From contig NZ_JAODIM010000043.1 of the NCBI RefSeq assembly GCF_025527015.1, positions 1,054,001-1,118,000 of the forward strand: a stretch of 64,000 nucleotides of DNA, read 5' to 3'. The notes beneath the pieces were generated by a model. It did not search any database. It was not told the DNA's origin and worked only from the letters and a program-made list of their open reading frames with translations. Positions 54,334 to 63,524 of this stretch are shown piece after piece; the stretch's first letter is position 1; each line of letters opens with the position of its first letter. The position numbers were made by a program, and so were the translations under genes. This stretch comes from Winslowiella arboricola. Lineage in GTDB: Bacteria; Pseudomonadota; Gammaproteobacteria; Enterobacterales; Enterobacteriaceae.

Positions 54334-55716
54334 TCAGATGTGATGGCGTTCGGCGTCGACCACTTTTATCTGCTGGCCCGCATCTTCAGCCTCGGGTAAG
54401 GCTGATGCCTGATGCAGATCGAGGGAACGCGTTTCCGGCGCCATAAACCAGGCGGTCACCAGGCCAATCAGTGTAATGCCGGCGGCGATATACATCGTAT
54501 GACCAATACCGATACTGCTCAGTGACAGCGGAACCAGCCAGGTGCCGATCGCCGCGCCGATGCGCGACAGCGATGTGCCAATACCCACCGCCGCCGCGCG
54601 GATTTCGGTCGGGAAGATCTCATTGGGGTAGACCAGCTGCAGCACCTGGGCACCGCCAATAAACAGCGCGTAAGCGCCGAACATCACTAAAGTCACCAGC
54701 GGCGATCCGTCGCGGAAAAAGCCGAGCATCAGTAACGCCAGACCGGACCACAGGAAGCTATGGATCAGTAAACTGCGGCGTCCAAGAGTATTGACCAGTC
54801 GGGTGGCAATCAGACAACCCACCACAAACAGCAGCGTAATGGTAACTGAACCATAGGAGGCCCAGCTGCCGCTCAGGTGCAATGCCTGCAATACTTTCGG
54901 CGCAAAAGCATACACGGCAAATACCGGAATAACCGAACAGGTCCAGAATATGCTGACAAAAATCATTCTTTTGCCATAGCCGGAATGCAGCAGATTGCCA
55001 AACGACAGTTTCACGCTGTGATTCTGTTCCGGCAAATTCTGCAGGCCAAATTCAGGGCCATAGACCTGTTTAATGGTGCGATCAGCCTCATCATGGCGGC
55101 CTTTACTCAGCAGCCAGCGCGGCGATTCCGGCGTGCCAATCCGCACGATAAACAGCAATGCGCCGATCACTGCGGTGCTGGCCAGCGCCAGCCGCCATGC
55201 ATCGTCTCCGCCAGTAATCAGAATCGCTTCACCGATCAGATACGCGCTGGCCGCACCGGCGAACCACAGAATAGTCAGCGCTGCCAGCCGCGGTCCGCGG
55301 TATTTTTTCGGTAAAAATTCGACGAGGAATGAAGTGGCTACCGGATATTCAATCCCCACCGCCACGCCAATTAAAAAGCGTAATATAAACAGCGTGGTGC
55401 CGCTCTCTACCCAGTACTGGGCAATTGAGCAGACAATAAATAACACCGGCCCGACAAAATAGAGGATCCGCCTGCCGAGTTTATCGGTGAGTATACCGCC
55501 GATAAATCCGCCAAAGAAAATACCAATCAGCGCAGATGCCGCAATAATGCCCTCCCAGAAACTGGTTAAGCCAAGCGCCGGCGCAATCCTGGTCATTGAA
55601 ATACCGATAATACTTAACACATAGCCATCGACAAATGATCCACCGCCAGAGCGCACGGTTAATATTTGATGGAATCGGCTGAGTGGTACGTCCTCGATGG
55701 AAACCGTATCAGACAT
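54334..55716 (-). CDS. MFS transporter, sugar-porter/organic-acid type
   Basis: Transporter of 460 aa with 12 membrane segments. GGILTDKLGRRILYFVGP (loop 2-3), a PESPRWLLSKGRHDEA loop after helix 6, and VYPNEIFPTEIRAAAVG near helix 10 are sugar-porter-family marks. Within this family some members carry aromatic acids or polyols rather than sugars. It sits with the catabolic locus and its GlxA-type regulator, so import of that locus's substrate is a fair guess. Confidence 0.87.
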   Translation of the reverse strand: MSDTVSIEDVPLSRFHQILTVRSGGGSFVDGYVLSIIGISMTRIAPALGLTSFWEGIIAASALIGIFFGGFIGGILTDKLGRRILYFVGPVLFIVCSIAQYWVESGTTLFILRFLIGVAVGIEYPVATSFLVEFLPKKYRGPRLAALTILWFAGAASAYLIGEAILITGGDDAWRLALASTAVIGALLFIVRIGTPESPRWLLSKGRHDEADRTIKQVYGPEFGLQNLPEQNHSVKLSFGNLLHSGYGKRMIFVSIFWTCSVIPVFAVYAFAPKVLQALHLSGSWASYGSVTITLLFVVGCLIATRLVNTLGRRSLLIHSFLWSGLALLMLGFFRDGSPLVTLVMFGAYALFIGGAQVLQLVYPNEIFPTEIRAAAVGIGTSLSRIGAAIGTWLVPLSLSSIGIGHTMYIAAGITLIGLVTAWFMAPETRSLDLHQASALPEAEDAGQQIKVVDAERHHI

Positions 55717-55909
55717 ATTAACTCCTGTCTTTTATTTTTAGGGTGCAGAGAAAATAGCGAGCACAACATACCACTGACAGCGCCAGTTAATATCCGCACT
55801 GACTGTTATATTTGCTATTTAACCTGTTTGAAAAATAATAAATATGATCTGTGTTATTAACCTTTATCGGAAGCGGGCAAAACGCATTGACGCCTGGCCC
55901 GATGATTGA

Positions 55910-56818
55910 TTAAGCCTGTCGCGATAATTTTTCAACCTCAATGGTTCGTGTCGACCACCAGCAGATCAGTGAGCCAAGGCTGACCATCGCCGCCCCTTGC
56001 CAGAACGACAGTGTCAGCACTGAGCCAAGAATAAACGCCGCCAGCAGTGCCGAAATCACCGGAATAAAATAGGATGCGGTGGCCAGAACCGTGACATTGC
56101 CATGCAGAATACCGGTATTCCACGCGGCGTAGCCAAACCCCATCGCCGCCGCGGCCAGAATAAGATTCACGATAACAGGCAGACTGACCGCGAAAGCAGG
56201 CTGCGGTGCGGAGAGAAACTTTATCCACAGTGTTGCCGCCGTCAGCATAAAGAACAGCGTAATACCATTACTGCCACGGGCAATTCTTTTGGTGACAATA
56301 CAGTAGACTGCCCATATTACCGCGCCGGTAAAGGCCAGCCCATAACTCAGGGGATTGGAGGTAATATTACTGGCAATTTCGTTAAACGAAAAACCATGAC
56401 TGCCACCCAGCACCCGACAGATTCCGGCTATCGCCAGCAGTATGCCGGGAATAATGATAATGCTGGCCCGCTGGCGGTTAACCAGCACTGATAACAGAAT
56501 CGTCATACCTGGCCACAGGTAATTCACCATACCCACTTCAATCGCCTGGGTGTTGTTGTCGGCATAGCCAAGCGACAGCGACAGACAGAGTTCATAGCAG
56601 ACAAACAACAGGCTACCGATAACCAGATAGGCGCGCGGAAAGGTTTTTATTTTCGGGAAACCGACCGTAACCAGCAATAACGCCGAACTCAAGGTATAGA
56701 TTAATGCAGCTCCGCCGACGGCGCCGAATCCCTCACTGACACTGCGGATTAATCCGACGATGGCGCTCCACAGCACAATGGCGATTAAACCGATCAGCGT
56801 TGCTTTTTTTTGTGTCAT
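55910..56818 (-). CDS. yddG: Aromatic amino-acid exporter YddG (EamA/DMT family)
   Basis: DMT-family exporter of 302 aa with 10 membrane segments, close in pattern to Salmonella and E. coli YddG. Shared segments include KATLIGLIAIVLWS, ALSLGYA-type CLSLSLGYA, QAIEVGMVNYLWP, GNVTVLATASYFIPV and SFWQGAAMVSLGSLICW. YddG exports aromatic amino acids and some toxic cations. The ATG at 56818 follows GGGGAT; an upstream ATG adds 13 polar residues. Confidence 0.88.
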   Translation of the reverse strand: MTQKKATLIGLIAIVLWSAIVGLIRSVSEGFGAVGGAALIYTLSSALLLVTVGFPKIKTFPRAYLVIGSLLFVCYELCLSLSLGYADNNTQAIEVGMVNYLWPGMTILLSVLVNRQRASIIIIPGILLAIAGICRVLGGSHGFSFNEIASNITSNPLSYGLAFTGAVIWAVYCIVTKRIARGSNGITLFFMLTAATLWIKFLSAPQPAFAVSLPVIVNLILAAAAMGFGYAAWNTGILHGNVTVLATASYFIPVISALLAAFILGSVLTLSFWQGAAMVSLGSLICWWSTRTIEVEKLSRQA

Positions 56819-57226
56819 ATCCCCTGCTACCTCTTGATTATGCCCTGAAATACTCACGCGATGATAAGTGGCGGGTGTTAATTAAAGGTTAAAACCACGC
56901 CATAGAATTAAGCCTATTCCGGCAAGCTGTAAATAGGCTGTGAGGGTAAATCCTGCTGATTTGTGATCCATTTAAAAAATATAATAGAAAATTATAACAG
57001 CATAAAAATTAACTCAACAACATGATTTATAACGGTAATTTTTTCACTCAATGTATAAATATACTATTTTACGGTATATGCATCTTATTTTCCGTTAAGG
57101 CAAAAAAAAACCTGCATTGACCCCTTTAATTTTTGCGTGCAAATATTTAACACCACCTGGCTGCCGACAGAAACGGCGAGCCGCTGCACTGCTGAATGGT
57201 TCTGAAAACTGATATCTGGAGAAACC
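56819..57226. other. 408-bp divergent promoter region, AT-rich
   Basis: No gene is seen. It separates yddG (leftward) from the DapA-family operon (rightward). It is markedly AT-rich from about 56950 to 57150 and holds an inverted repeat ATATAC-N9-GTATAT (57059-57079) that could be an operator. A GGAG ribosome site precedes the GTG at 57227. Confidence 0.5.
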
Positions 57227-58129
57227 GTGATTAAATTTGAAGGTATTTACACCCCTGCTGTTACCCCGTACGCCGCTGACGGACAGATTGACAAAAATAA
57301 GTTCGCTGAAGTGCTGGAATCGTTAATCGAAGCGCGTGTGCACGGCATTATTATTGGCGGTTCGACAGGGGAATATTATTCGCAGAGTGCAGAAGAGCGT
57401 TTCACGCTGGCGGCGTTAGCGCGCGAAGTGATCGGCAACCGTACACAGCTTATCGTTGGCACCGGCGCCACCCGCACGGAAGATGCCGTGGAATATGCCC
57501 GACATGCGAAACAGATTAAAGCGGACGCCATCCTGGTAACCTCACCGCCTTACGCCCTGCCGACGGAAACGGAAAATGCGCATCACGCGCTGACGGTGGA
57601 TAAAGCCGCCGACCTGCCGATCATGCTTTACAACTACCCGGCGCGCATGGGTATCAGCATGGGCGAAACCTATTTCACTGCGGTCAGCCGTTCAGCCAAT
57701 GTGGCGGCGATTAAAGAAAGTTCCGGCGATATGAACAACCTTCACCTGCTGGCGCTGAAATTCCCCCATATCGCCCTCTCCTGCGGCTGGGACGATCTGG
57801 CGTTAGAGTTCTTCGCCTGGGGTGCGCGCAGCTGGGTATGCGCCGGTTCCAACTTTATTCCACGTGAACATGTGGCGCTGTATCAGGCGGCAGTGGTTGA
57901 ACAAGATTTTACGAAGGCGCGCAAAATTATGTCCGCACTGATGCCACTAATGAATTTCCTTGATGGCGGCAAGTTTGTGCAGTCAATCAAATTTGGCTGC
58001 GAGCTGCAGGGACTGCAAGTGGGTCCGGTGCGTTCGCCATTACTGCCAATGGATGAGGAAGAGCAGCAGACGCTGCAAAGCATTATCAAAGAGGTAAAAC
58101 GCAACGTGGCTGCGGTGGCGGTTATTTAA
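57227..58129 (+). CDS. DapA/N-acetylneuraminate lyase-family aldolase or deaminase
   Basis: TIM-barrel class I lyase of 300 aa with the family motif GGSTGEYYSQSAEE (44-57), the proton-relay Tyr135 in LYNYPAR and the Schiff-base Lys163 in AAIKESSGD. The start is GTG 57227 behind GGAG. It shares an operon with an aldehyde dehydrogenase and an FAD oxidoreductase. In hydroxyproline catabolism a DapA-family deaminase, an ALDH and an FAD dehydrogenase act in sequence, so that route is one candidate. A hydroxyproline epimerase is not seen, and other keto acid or amine routes remain open. Confidence 0.85.
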   Translation: MIKFEGIYTPAVTPYAADGQIDKNKFAEVLESLIEARVHGIIIGGSTGEYYSQSAEERFTLAALAREVIGNRTQLIVGTGATRTEDAVEYARHAKQIKADAILVTSPPYALPTETENAHHALTVDKAADLPIMLYNYPARMGISMGETYFTAVSRSANVAAIKESSGDMNNLHLLALKFPHIALSCGWDDLALEFFAWGARSWVCAGSNFIPREHVALYQAAVVEQDFTKARKIMSALMPLMNFLDGGKFVQSIKFGCELQGLQVGPVRSPLLPMDEEEQQTLQSIIKEVKRNVAAVAVI

Positions 58130-58139
58130 GGAGATGGCG

Positions 58140-59642
58140 ATGAATTCTATTTCAGACCACGCTGCGCTGGCGCGCAGCATGATTTTTCCGCATCACTCCT
58201 GGATTGACGGTGAAGATTACAGCGCACTCTCAGGCGCTACCTTTGATACCACGAATCCGGCCACTGGCGAGTTGCTGAGCCGCATCACGGCCTGCGACAA
58301 CCGCGATGTGGATTATGCGGTAAGTAAAGCGCGCGCCGCTTTTGACGACGGACGCTGGCGTCTGCTGGCGCCTGCAGAGCGAAAAACGATTCTGCTGCGA
58401 CTGGCGTCACTGCTGGAAGATAACAGCCATCCGCTGGCCGTAATGGAAAGTCTTGACAGCGGTAAACCGGTCGGTGAATGCCTGGCGGTGGATATTCCCG
58501 AGACTATTCATATTCTGCGCTGGCATGCAGAAACCATCGATAAGCTGTATGACCAGACAGCGCCCGCCGGCAATCAGGCAATGGCGATGATCATTCGCGA
58601 ACCGGTGGGCGTCGTGGGCTGTGTTTTACCGTGGAATTTCCCGTTACTGATGCTGGCATGGAAAATAGGCCCGGCGTTAGCAGCGGGCTGCTCGGTGATT
58701 GTAAAACCGGCTGAACAGACCTCGCTGACCGCTCTGCGCGTTGCACAGCTGGCGACTGAAGCGGGCGTGCCCGCCGGGATCCTGAATATCGTGACCGGCA
58801 CCGGCCGCGAGGTGGGTGAGCCGATAGGCCTGCATCCTGATATTGATATGGTCAGCTTTACCGGTTCCACCGCCACTGGCCGCCGTTTCCTGCGTTATGC
58901 GGCGGATTCCAATCTTAAACGCGTGGTGCTGGAGTGCGGCGGCAAAAACCCGGCGGTGGTGCTGGAGGACGCCGAAGATCTGGATAAGGTCGCAGGCCAT
59001 ATTCTGAATGGCGCGCTGTGGAATATGGGCGAAAACTGCTCTGCCACTTCACGCTTGCTGGTGCATTCCGGCGTGAAGGATAAATTACTTGCCGCTATCG
59101 CTGCACAAATCGGCGAGTGGAAGATGGGTGACCCGCTGGATCCTGCCAGCCGACTGGGTGCGCTAATTGGTAAGGCGCATTTTGACAAAGTTAACAGCTA
59201 TCTGGCGCTGGCCAGAGCAGAAAACCTGACTATTCTGCATGGCGGCGACAGCGAACAAGGTGTCTGTATCCAGCCAACCATTATTGATGGCGTCAGCCGC
59301 GACAGCGCGATTTTTCAGGAAGAGATTTTTGGCCCGGTGCTGACCGTAACCCCCTTTGAAAGCATCGCTGAAGCCATCACGCTGGCAAATGATACGCCTT
59401 ATGGCCTGGCCGCCGCGGTTTACAGCGGCAATCTGCGTAATGCGCTAAACGTGGCGAAAGCGATTCGCGCCGGCACCGTGACCGTTAACTGCTTTGGTGA
59501 AGGCGATGCCAGCACACCGTTCGGCGGCTACAAACAGTCCGGCTTTGGCGGACGCGACAAATCGGTATTCGCTCACGATCAGTACACCGAGCTGAAAACC
59601 ATCTGGATTGACCTGTCAGCCCCTGATGAGGGCGCATTATGA
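58140..59642 (+). CDS. NAD(P)-dependent aldehyde dehydrogenase (PuuC-like)
   Basis: ALDH-superfamily enzyme of 500 aa, full length. The catalytic set is Asn166 in PWNF, Lys189 in VKPAEQT, Glu265 in LECGGKNP and Cys300 in GENCSAT. Its overall pattern resembles PuuC-type gamma-aminobutyraldehyde dehydrogenases. AAGGAG lies six bases ahead of ATG 58140; the ATG at 58134 directly abuts that site and is unlikely to be used. It overlaps the oxidoreductase gene by 4 nt. Confidence 0.9.
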   Translation: MNSISDHAALARSMIFPHHSWIDGEDYSALSGATFDTTNPATGELLSRITACDNRDVDYAVSKARAAFDDGRWRLLAPAERKTILLRLASLLEDNSHPLAVMESLDSGKPVGECLAVDIPETIHILRWHAETIDKLYDQTAPAGNQAMAMIIREPVGVVGCVLPWNFPLLMLAWKIGPALAAGCSVIVKPAEQTSLTALRVAQLATEAGVPAGILNIVTGTGREVGEPIGLHPDIDMVSFTGSTATGRRFLRYAADSNLKRVVLECGGKNPAVVLEDAEDLDKVAGHILNGALWNMGENCSATSRLLVHSGVKDKLLAAIAAQIGEWKMGDPLDPASRLGALIGKAHFDKVNSYLALARAENLTILHGGDSEQGVCIQPTIIDGVSRDSAIFQEEIFGPVLTVTPFESIAEAITLANDTPYGLAAAVYSGNLRNALNVAKAIRAGTVTVNCFGEGDASTPFGGYKQSGFGGRDKSVFAHDQYTELKTIWIDLSAPDEGAL

Positions 59643-60988
59643 GTCATCATATGATTAAGCGGTTGCCGGTCGACACCGGCCGGTCGGGCTGGGAAGCGAT
59701 TTCGCAACGTAACACCCCCGTCCGTAGCCTGGATGGTGATATCAGCGCCGACTGGCTGATTATTGGCGGGGGTTTTGCCGGTCTGTCGGCAGCGCGCAGG
59801 CTGTCGCAGCTGCGACCGGGTGAGAAAATCGTGATAGTGGACGCGCGCGAGATTGCCACCGGCCCGGCGGGTCGCAACTCCGGCTTTATGATTGACGTAC
59901 CGCACAGTCTCTCTTCCGGTGAGTACTCGGTTGCCGGTGAAGATGAGACCGCCTTTGAGATTGCGCAAAACCGCCTGGCAATCGACTTTGCCCGCTCGGC
60001 GGCGCAGGAATATGGCATGGCGGCCGGCACCTTTAATCCCTGTGGCAAGATCAATGCCTCTGCAACCGGTCGCGGGGTAAAATTAAACGCGAATTACGCG
60101 TTGTCACTGCAGCGTATCGGTGAATCATTTAAGCGGCTGGATGCTGCCGAAATGAAAGAGATCACCGGTTCAGACTATTTTCACGACGGACTGTATACGC
60201 CTGGCGCGGTATTAATTCAGCCCGCCCAATATATTCGCGATCTGGCGGCGGGATTACAGGATAAAACCGAACTGTACGAAAATACGCCGGTGGTGGAGCT
60301 TAATCGTAGCGGCCAGTACTGGCGTGCGCGCACGCCACGCGGCACCATCACCGCAACCAAAGTGATTCTCGGCGTAAACGGACATATCGAAGATTTCGGT
60401 CATTTCCGCGGACGGCTGATGCATGTCTTTACCTATGCTTCCATGACCCGGGGGTTCCGTCAGGATCAGTTTAATCACTTAGCAACCGGGCAGGAAAACT
60501 GGGCGCTGTTACCGGCCGATCCGATGGGCGCTACGCTGCGTAAAATCACCACCGACCACGGTGAGTCGCGGATCGTTATTCGCACCCGTTTCACCTACGA
60601 TCCCGGTATCAAGGTATCAACACAACGGGTGGCATCGATTGCCGCAGAGCAGCGCCACTCAATGGAAGCACGCTATCCCCAGCTGAAGAATTTACCCTTT
60701 GAATACAGCTGGGCCGGCAGATTATGCCTGAGCGTCAATAGCGTGCCAGCTTTCGGTGAAATTGAGGAAAACCTCTATTCAGCCTGTTGTGAAAATGGGC
60801 TGGGAACCGTGAAAAGCACCCTTGCGGGCGTAATGGTGGCGGAGATGGCAACACAAACCGCTTCAGAGAGCTTACAGAAATATCAGACGCAGGCGCCCCC
60901 TGGACGTATTCCGCCGAATCCGTTTGCCTGGGTGGGAATAAACTCGGTCATTCGCTGGCAGGAATTTCGCGCCGGTCGCGAAGGGTAA
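59639..60988 (+). CDS. FAD-dependent amine/D-amino-acid-type oxidoreductase
   Basis: DAO-fold flavoprotein of 449 aa. The FAD motif WLIIGGGFAGLSAARRLSQL spans 39-58, GPAGRNSGFMIDVP follows near 74-87, and the C-terminal FAD contact is in YSWAGRLCLSVNSVPAFG and CENGLGTVKSTLAGVM. The pattern resembles PuuB/DadA-like enzymes that oxidise an amine to an aldehyde or imine. Together with the ALDH gene upstream (ATGA overlap) this gives an amine to aldehyde to acid sequence. Confidence 0.87.
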   Translation: MSHHMIKRLPVDTGRSGWEAISQRNTPVRSLDGDISADWLIIGGGFAGLSAARRLSQLRPGEKIVIVDAREIATGPAGRNSGFMIDVPHSLSSGEYSVAGEDETAFEIAQNRLAIDFARSAAQEYGMAAGTFNPCGKINASATGRGVKLNANYALSLQRIGESFKRLDAAEMKEITGSDYFHDGLYTPGAVLIQPAQYIRDLAAGLQDKTELYENTPVVELNRSGQYWRARTPRGTITATKVILGVNGHIEDFGHFRGRLMHVFTYASMTRGFRQDQFNHLATGQENWALLPADPMGATLRKITTDHGESRIVIRTRFTYDPGIKVSTQRVASIAAEQRHSMEARYPQLKNLPFEYSWAGRLCLSVNSVPAFGEIEENLYSACCENGLGTVKSTLAGVMVAEMATQTASESLQKYQTQAPPGRIPPNPFAWVGINSVIRWQEFRAGREG

Positions 60989-61021
60989 GTCAGGCTTAAA
61001 TCATAAAACGCTTTATCACCT

Positions 61022-61077
61022 AAAGGATGGAGTGATTAATTAATCACTTTTCGCCCTTTCGTGCAGATCCATCCTTT
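61022..61077. promoter_or_regulatory. Nested palindrome downstream of the catabolic operon
   Basis: A perfect 18-bp palindrome AGTGATTAATTAATCACT (61031-61048) lies inside a 10-bp inverted repeat AAAGGATGGA / TCCATCCTTT (61022-61031, 61068-61077). It could end the upstream operon or be an operator for the next gene, which starts 34 bp further on. Confidence 0.5.
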
Positions 61078-61111
61078 GCTTAAGTAAACCAATCTGAAAA
61101 ATTAAGTGACT

Positions 61112-61420
61112 ATGATAAATCAGCAACAACTTAATAAACGACTGCACTTTTATTTCTGTGCAATCATTGCCCTGAAGTTAGCCAGTCGCTACCAGGGTAT
61201 TTATTTACCGTTAAAAAAGAATCAATTTCTGTTGTTGTGGCTGAATAAGGCGCAATGTAAAAAAACATTCAGCCCGGAACTGATTAACGAAATAAGATGG
61301 CTTAAAGAGAAGATTATCCAGCAGGGCATAAATATTGACGCTGAGCCGATGCTGCAAAATATCTGGTATCAGGGTCAATGTCTTCGCCGGTTGATGCCGT
61401 CATTAACCCGGTCAGTCTGA
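61112..61420 (+). CDS. Small basic protein of unknown function
   Basis: Protein of 102 aa, rich in Lys, Leu and Gln, with a hydrophobic patch HFYFCAIIALKLASRYQGIYLPL (given here in part: CAIIALKLA) and a second FLLLWLNKAQ. There is no signal peptide or known domain that I recognise. The start may be the ATG at 61112 or a GTG at 61106; the ribosome site is weak. Its own palindromic promoter region and an oppositely oriented neighbour with its own terminator support a real gene, but weakly. Confidence 0.5.
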   Translation: MINQQQLNKRLHFYFCAIIALKLASRYQGIYLPLKKNQFLLLWLNKAQCKKTFSPELINEIRWLKEKIIQQGINIDAEPMLQNIWYQGQCLRRLMPSLTRSV

Positions 61421-61440
61421 GCCGCGGGTGAGCGCTATTG

Positions 61441-61470
61441 ACTCAGGATAGCAGCCAGACCATCCTGAGT
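61441..61470 (-). terminator. Terminator of the DcrB-like gene
   Basis: A 9-bp stem actcaggat / atcctgagt with a 12-nt loop lies 13 nt beyond the stop of the DcrB-like gene on the minus strand. Confidence 0.6.
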
Positions 61471-61482
61471 TGTTACTGCGGA

Positions 61483-62031
61483 TTATTTAGCCAGAATCTT
61501 ATTGACCATCAGCTGATGCGCAGCTTTATTGCTGACGCCAGAAAAGATCTGGATAACGGTGAATTTGTGGTCGGCAACCGCCAGCAGAGTGGTCTGAATC
61601 ACATGGCTGTCACCCTGAATATCAGTGGCTTCAATATGGTAAACATCCAGCCCTTTAACCTTCTCAGTCTTTTCGCTAATCACCTTATAATCAGGCGAAA
61701 CCTGCTTTTGTTTATCCCTGATATCCTTCATGCCTTCCAGGAAATCAGCATCGCTGCCACCACGCGCAACCGCCGGCACCGGCTCTTCGCCAATAATCAG
61801 TACGCGTTTGTCCTGCTTGTTAACGTACATTTTACCCGGCGCCCCGCCCGGAACAGGCTGCACTTCATAACCCTGGAGATCAAAAGCAAATTTGCCGTTA
61901 AGCAGCGAGATCTTTTGCACTGCGGGTGCACTGGCAGCAGGCGTCGCAGTCTGAGCCGCAACCGCCATAGTGCTGGCACCACATAAAGTTGCAACCAGGC
62001 TCAGCATGCCCAGTGTCTTTTTAATTGCCAT
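61483..62031 (-). CDS. Secreted DcrB-like protein
   Basis: Protein of 182 aa with a signal peptide ending in AVAA (about residue 26), then an Ala/Pro-rich linker and a DcrB-type domain: KISLLNGKFAFDLQGYEV, RVLIIGEEPV, then LEGMKDIRDKQKQVSPDYKVISEK. E. coli DcrB is a lipoprotein of similar layout; here no lipobox Cys is evident, so this version would be soluble in the periplasm or differently anchored. The ATG at 62031 begins the signal peptide and is preferred to one 18 codons upstream. Function in this family is poorly known. Confidence 0.8.
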   Translation of the reverse strand: MAIKKTLGMLSLVATLCGASTMAVAAQTATPAASAPAVQKISLLNGKFAFDLQGYEVQPVPGGAPGKMYVNKQDKRVLIIGEEPVPAVARGGSDADFLEGMKDIRDKQKQVSPDYKVISEKTEKVKGLDVYHIEATDIQGDSHVIQTTLLAVADHKFTVIQIFSGVSNKAAHQLMVNKILAK

Positions 62032-62298
62032 AATAACGCTATCTCCATTTTTAACAGAATTGTCAATTATCCACGATGTCGACAAGAAAGATCTGATTAT
62101 TTATTCAGATGGTAAATACAGAGTCCCACACCCGGTAAAAACAGGATTATTGACCAGTAAGCGACAGGAATAAAAAAGCCGAAGCCATTCCAGGCTATCA
62201 TCCGCACTATCCTTGAATTTACCCATACTGAGTTTAAAAGCCGGTGGTTAAAATACCTTTTTTCGCCGGTGAGACCAGGCGTAAACCGATCACGGCCC

Positions 62299-62514
62299 TC
62301 AGTTGTTGTCTTTTGCGGCATTTTGCGTCACGTAGTGTCTGGCCAGCAGATAGATATTTTTCAGCCGCTCACTGGAGGTCTGCGCACCCTTGAGCTGTAA
62401 CGCCAGAATAATGTTGCGCACTTCAAGCGCCTGCCCGGTTTTAATCAGGTCAAACACCGCATTACCGATTACTGCACAAATTTCTTTATGGTCTTCTTTA
62501 TATCTGTCGGGCAC
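62299..62514 (-). CDS. YmgB/AriR-family small protein, divergent copy
   Basis: Small helical protein of 71 aa starting with GTG 62514 behind a very strong AAGGAGGT site; a longer frame would add 27 residues with no such site. The pattern IGNAVFDLIKTGQALEVRNIILALQLKG...RLKNIYLLARHYV is that of the AriR/YcgZ/YmgA family (paired amphipathic helices). It is transcribed opposite to the ycgZ-ymgA-ariR series next door and shares its promoter region. Confidence 0.75.
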   Translation of the reverse strand: MPDRYKEDHKEICAVIGNAVFDLIKTGQALEVRNIILALQLKGAQTSSERLKNIYLLARHYVTQNAAKDNN

Positions 62515-62775
62515 TTCACCTCCTTTCTGTGGCGATATACCCAGTATAACAGCTGTCAGAAATTTGCCAGTCGCGACGCCCTGAGACGTCCACAATTCGG
62601 AACAAGTTGACTAATTGCATAAGAATTCAGCTTTTCAGCTAAGTGAATAGCACTTTTTGCCAAAAAAAACCTTCGCAGGCACAGCAATATTCTGTACATG
62701 TTTTTGGAAACTGTATAACTTGATCCCCGGGAATTATTGGGCACATATTAATCTTTCACCGCTGAGGGCAGTGAC

Positions 62776-63021
62776 ATGCATCAGGATGGATATAACACTA
62801 AAACAGATCAAGATATCGCCCACTATTTTAACGAGGCCACGCTGCCGTCTCAGCAGGAGACGCTGGGGCAGATTGTTGTGGAGATCCTGCGTTCGGGTAA
62901 AAGTATCAATCGTAAGGCGATTTGCGCCAAATTGCTGACCCGCCTCGAGCTGTCCAGTAGTAAGGAGCAGGAAAAGCACTATCAGCAACTGATTGGCATG
63001 TTGTTTGGACGCAGAGACTAA
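62776..63021 (+). CDS. ycgZ: YcgZ-like two-component-system connector protein
   Basis: Protein of 81 aa that follows E. coli YcgZ through most of its length, with ITRYF-like IAHYFNEATLPSQQETLGQIVVEIL and RKAICAKLLTRLE, ending in HYQQLIGMLF. In E. coli YcgZ, YmgA and AriR are induced by cold and blue light through BluR and act on the Rcs system to limit biofilm. Here it starts the same three-gene series. No bluR homologue is visible in the window. Confidence 0.88.
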   Translation: MHQDGYNTKTDQDIAHYFNEATLPSQQETLGQIVVEILRSGKSINRKAICAKLLTRLELSSSKEQEKHYQQLIGMLFGRRD

Positions 63022-63145
63022 GTCATACGTTTTTATGCTAACCAGATATCTGGTATTTCTTTTACCCCTGACTGGACTGCACAGCCCGTTGAAGTCTCTG
63101 CCTCCTGCCCACTGCAGGATGCATTACTGATTCAGAGAAGCTGTT

Positions 63146-63439
63146 ATGACCAGAAGTGACGAAGAAAAACTAATCGATATTATGATGGGTGAAGCGGTGC
63201 TGGCGCTGATAAATGCAGGCGGAGCAATCAACAACGCTTCGCTGATCAAGCAACTGCAGACCATGGCGAAACAGGAGAGTGACCCTGCCAGGTGCCGGGC
63301 CTGTAAGCGCGCCATACATGAAGTGATCGGTAATATGCCGGAAAATCGTAAGCGGGTGACGCAGAAGATTCGTGACACCGACAATGTGGTGCATATTTTC
63401 ACCAACGAAGGGCCAGCTGACGGCTCGAGAAAACACTGA
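63146..63439 (+). CDS. ymgA: YmgA-like connector protein
   Basis: Protein of 97 aa; the N-terminal part MGEAVLALINAGGAINNASLIKQLQTM resembles E. coli YmgA (TGQAVLQML...LIKQLLVM). The remaining 50 residues are polar and less conserved. Its place between ycgZ and ariR is the same as in E. coli. Conservation is weaker than for its neighbours. Confidence 0.72.
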   Translation: MTRSDEEKLIDIMMGEAVLALINAGGAINNASLIKQLQTMAKQESDPARCRACKRAIHEVIGNMPENRKRVTQKIRDTDNVVHIFTNEGPADGSRKH

Positions 63440-63524
63440 GCAGTCCCGGTAATTCTCTTCTATGCTTTACCCGAAAAATAGTGCCAGCTATTCAGCTGCC
63501 AGACCCATTTAAGAGGATACAACC

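Noticed and set aside
62097-62321. 74-codon minus-strand ORF with a hydrophobic segment (FFIPVAYWSIILFLPGVGL)
   Set aside because: It overlaps the end of the YmgB-family gene and has no clear ribosome site or known homologue. A small membrane protein remains possible, but I cannot support it.
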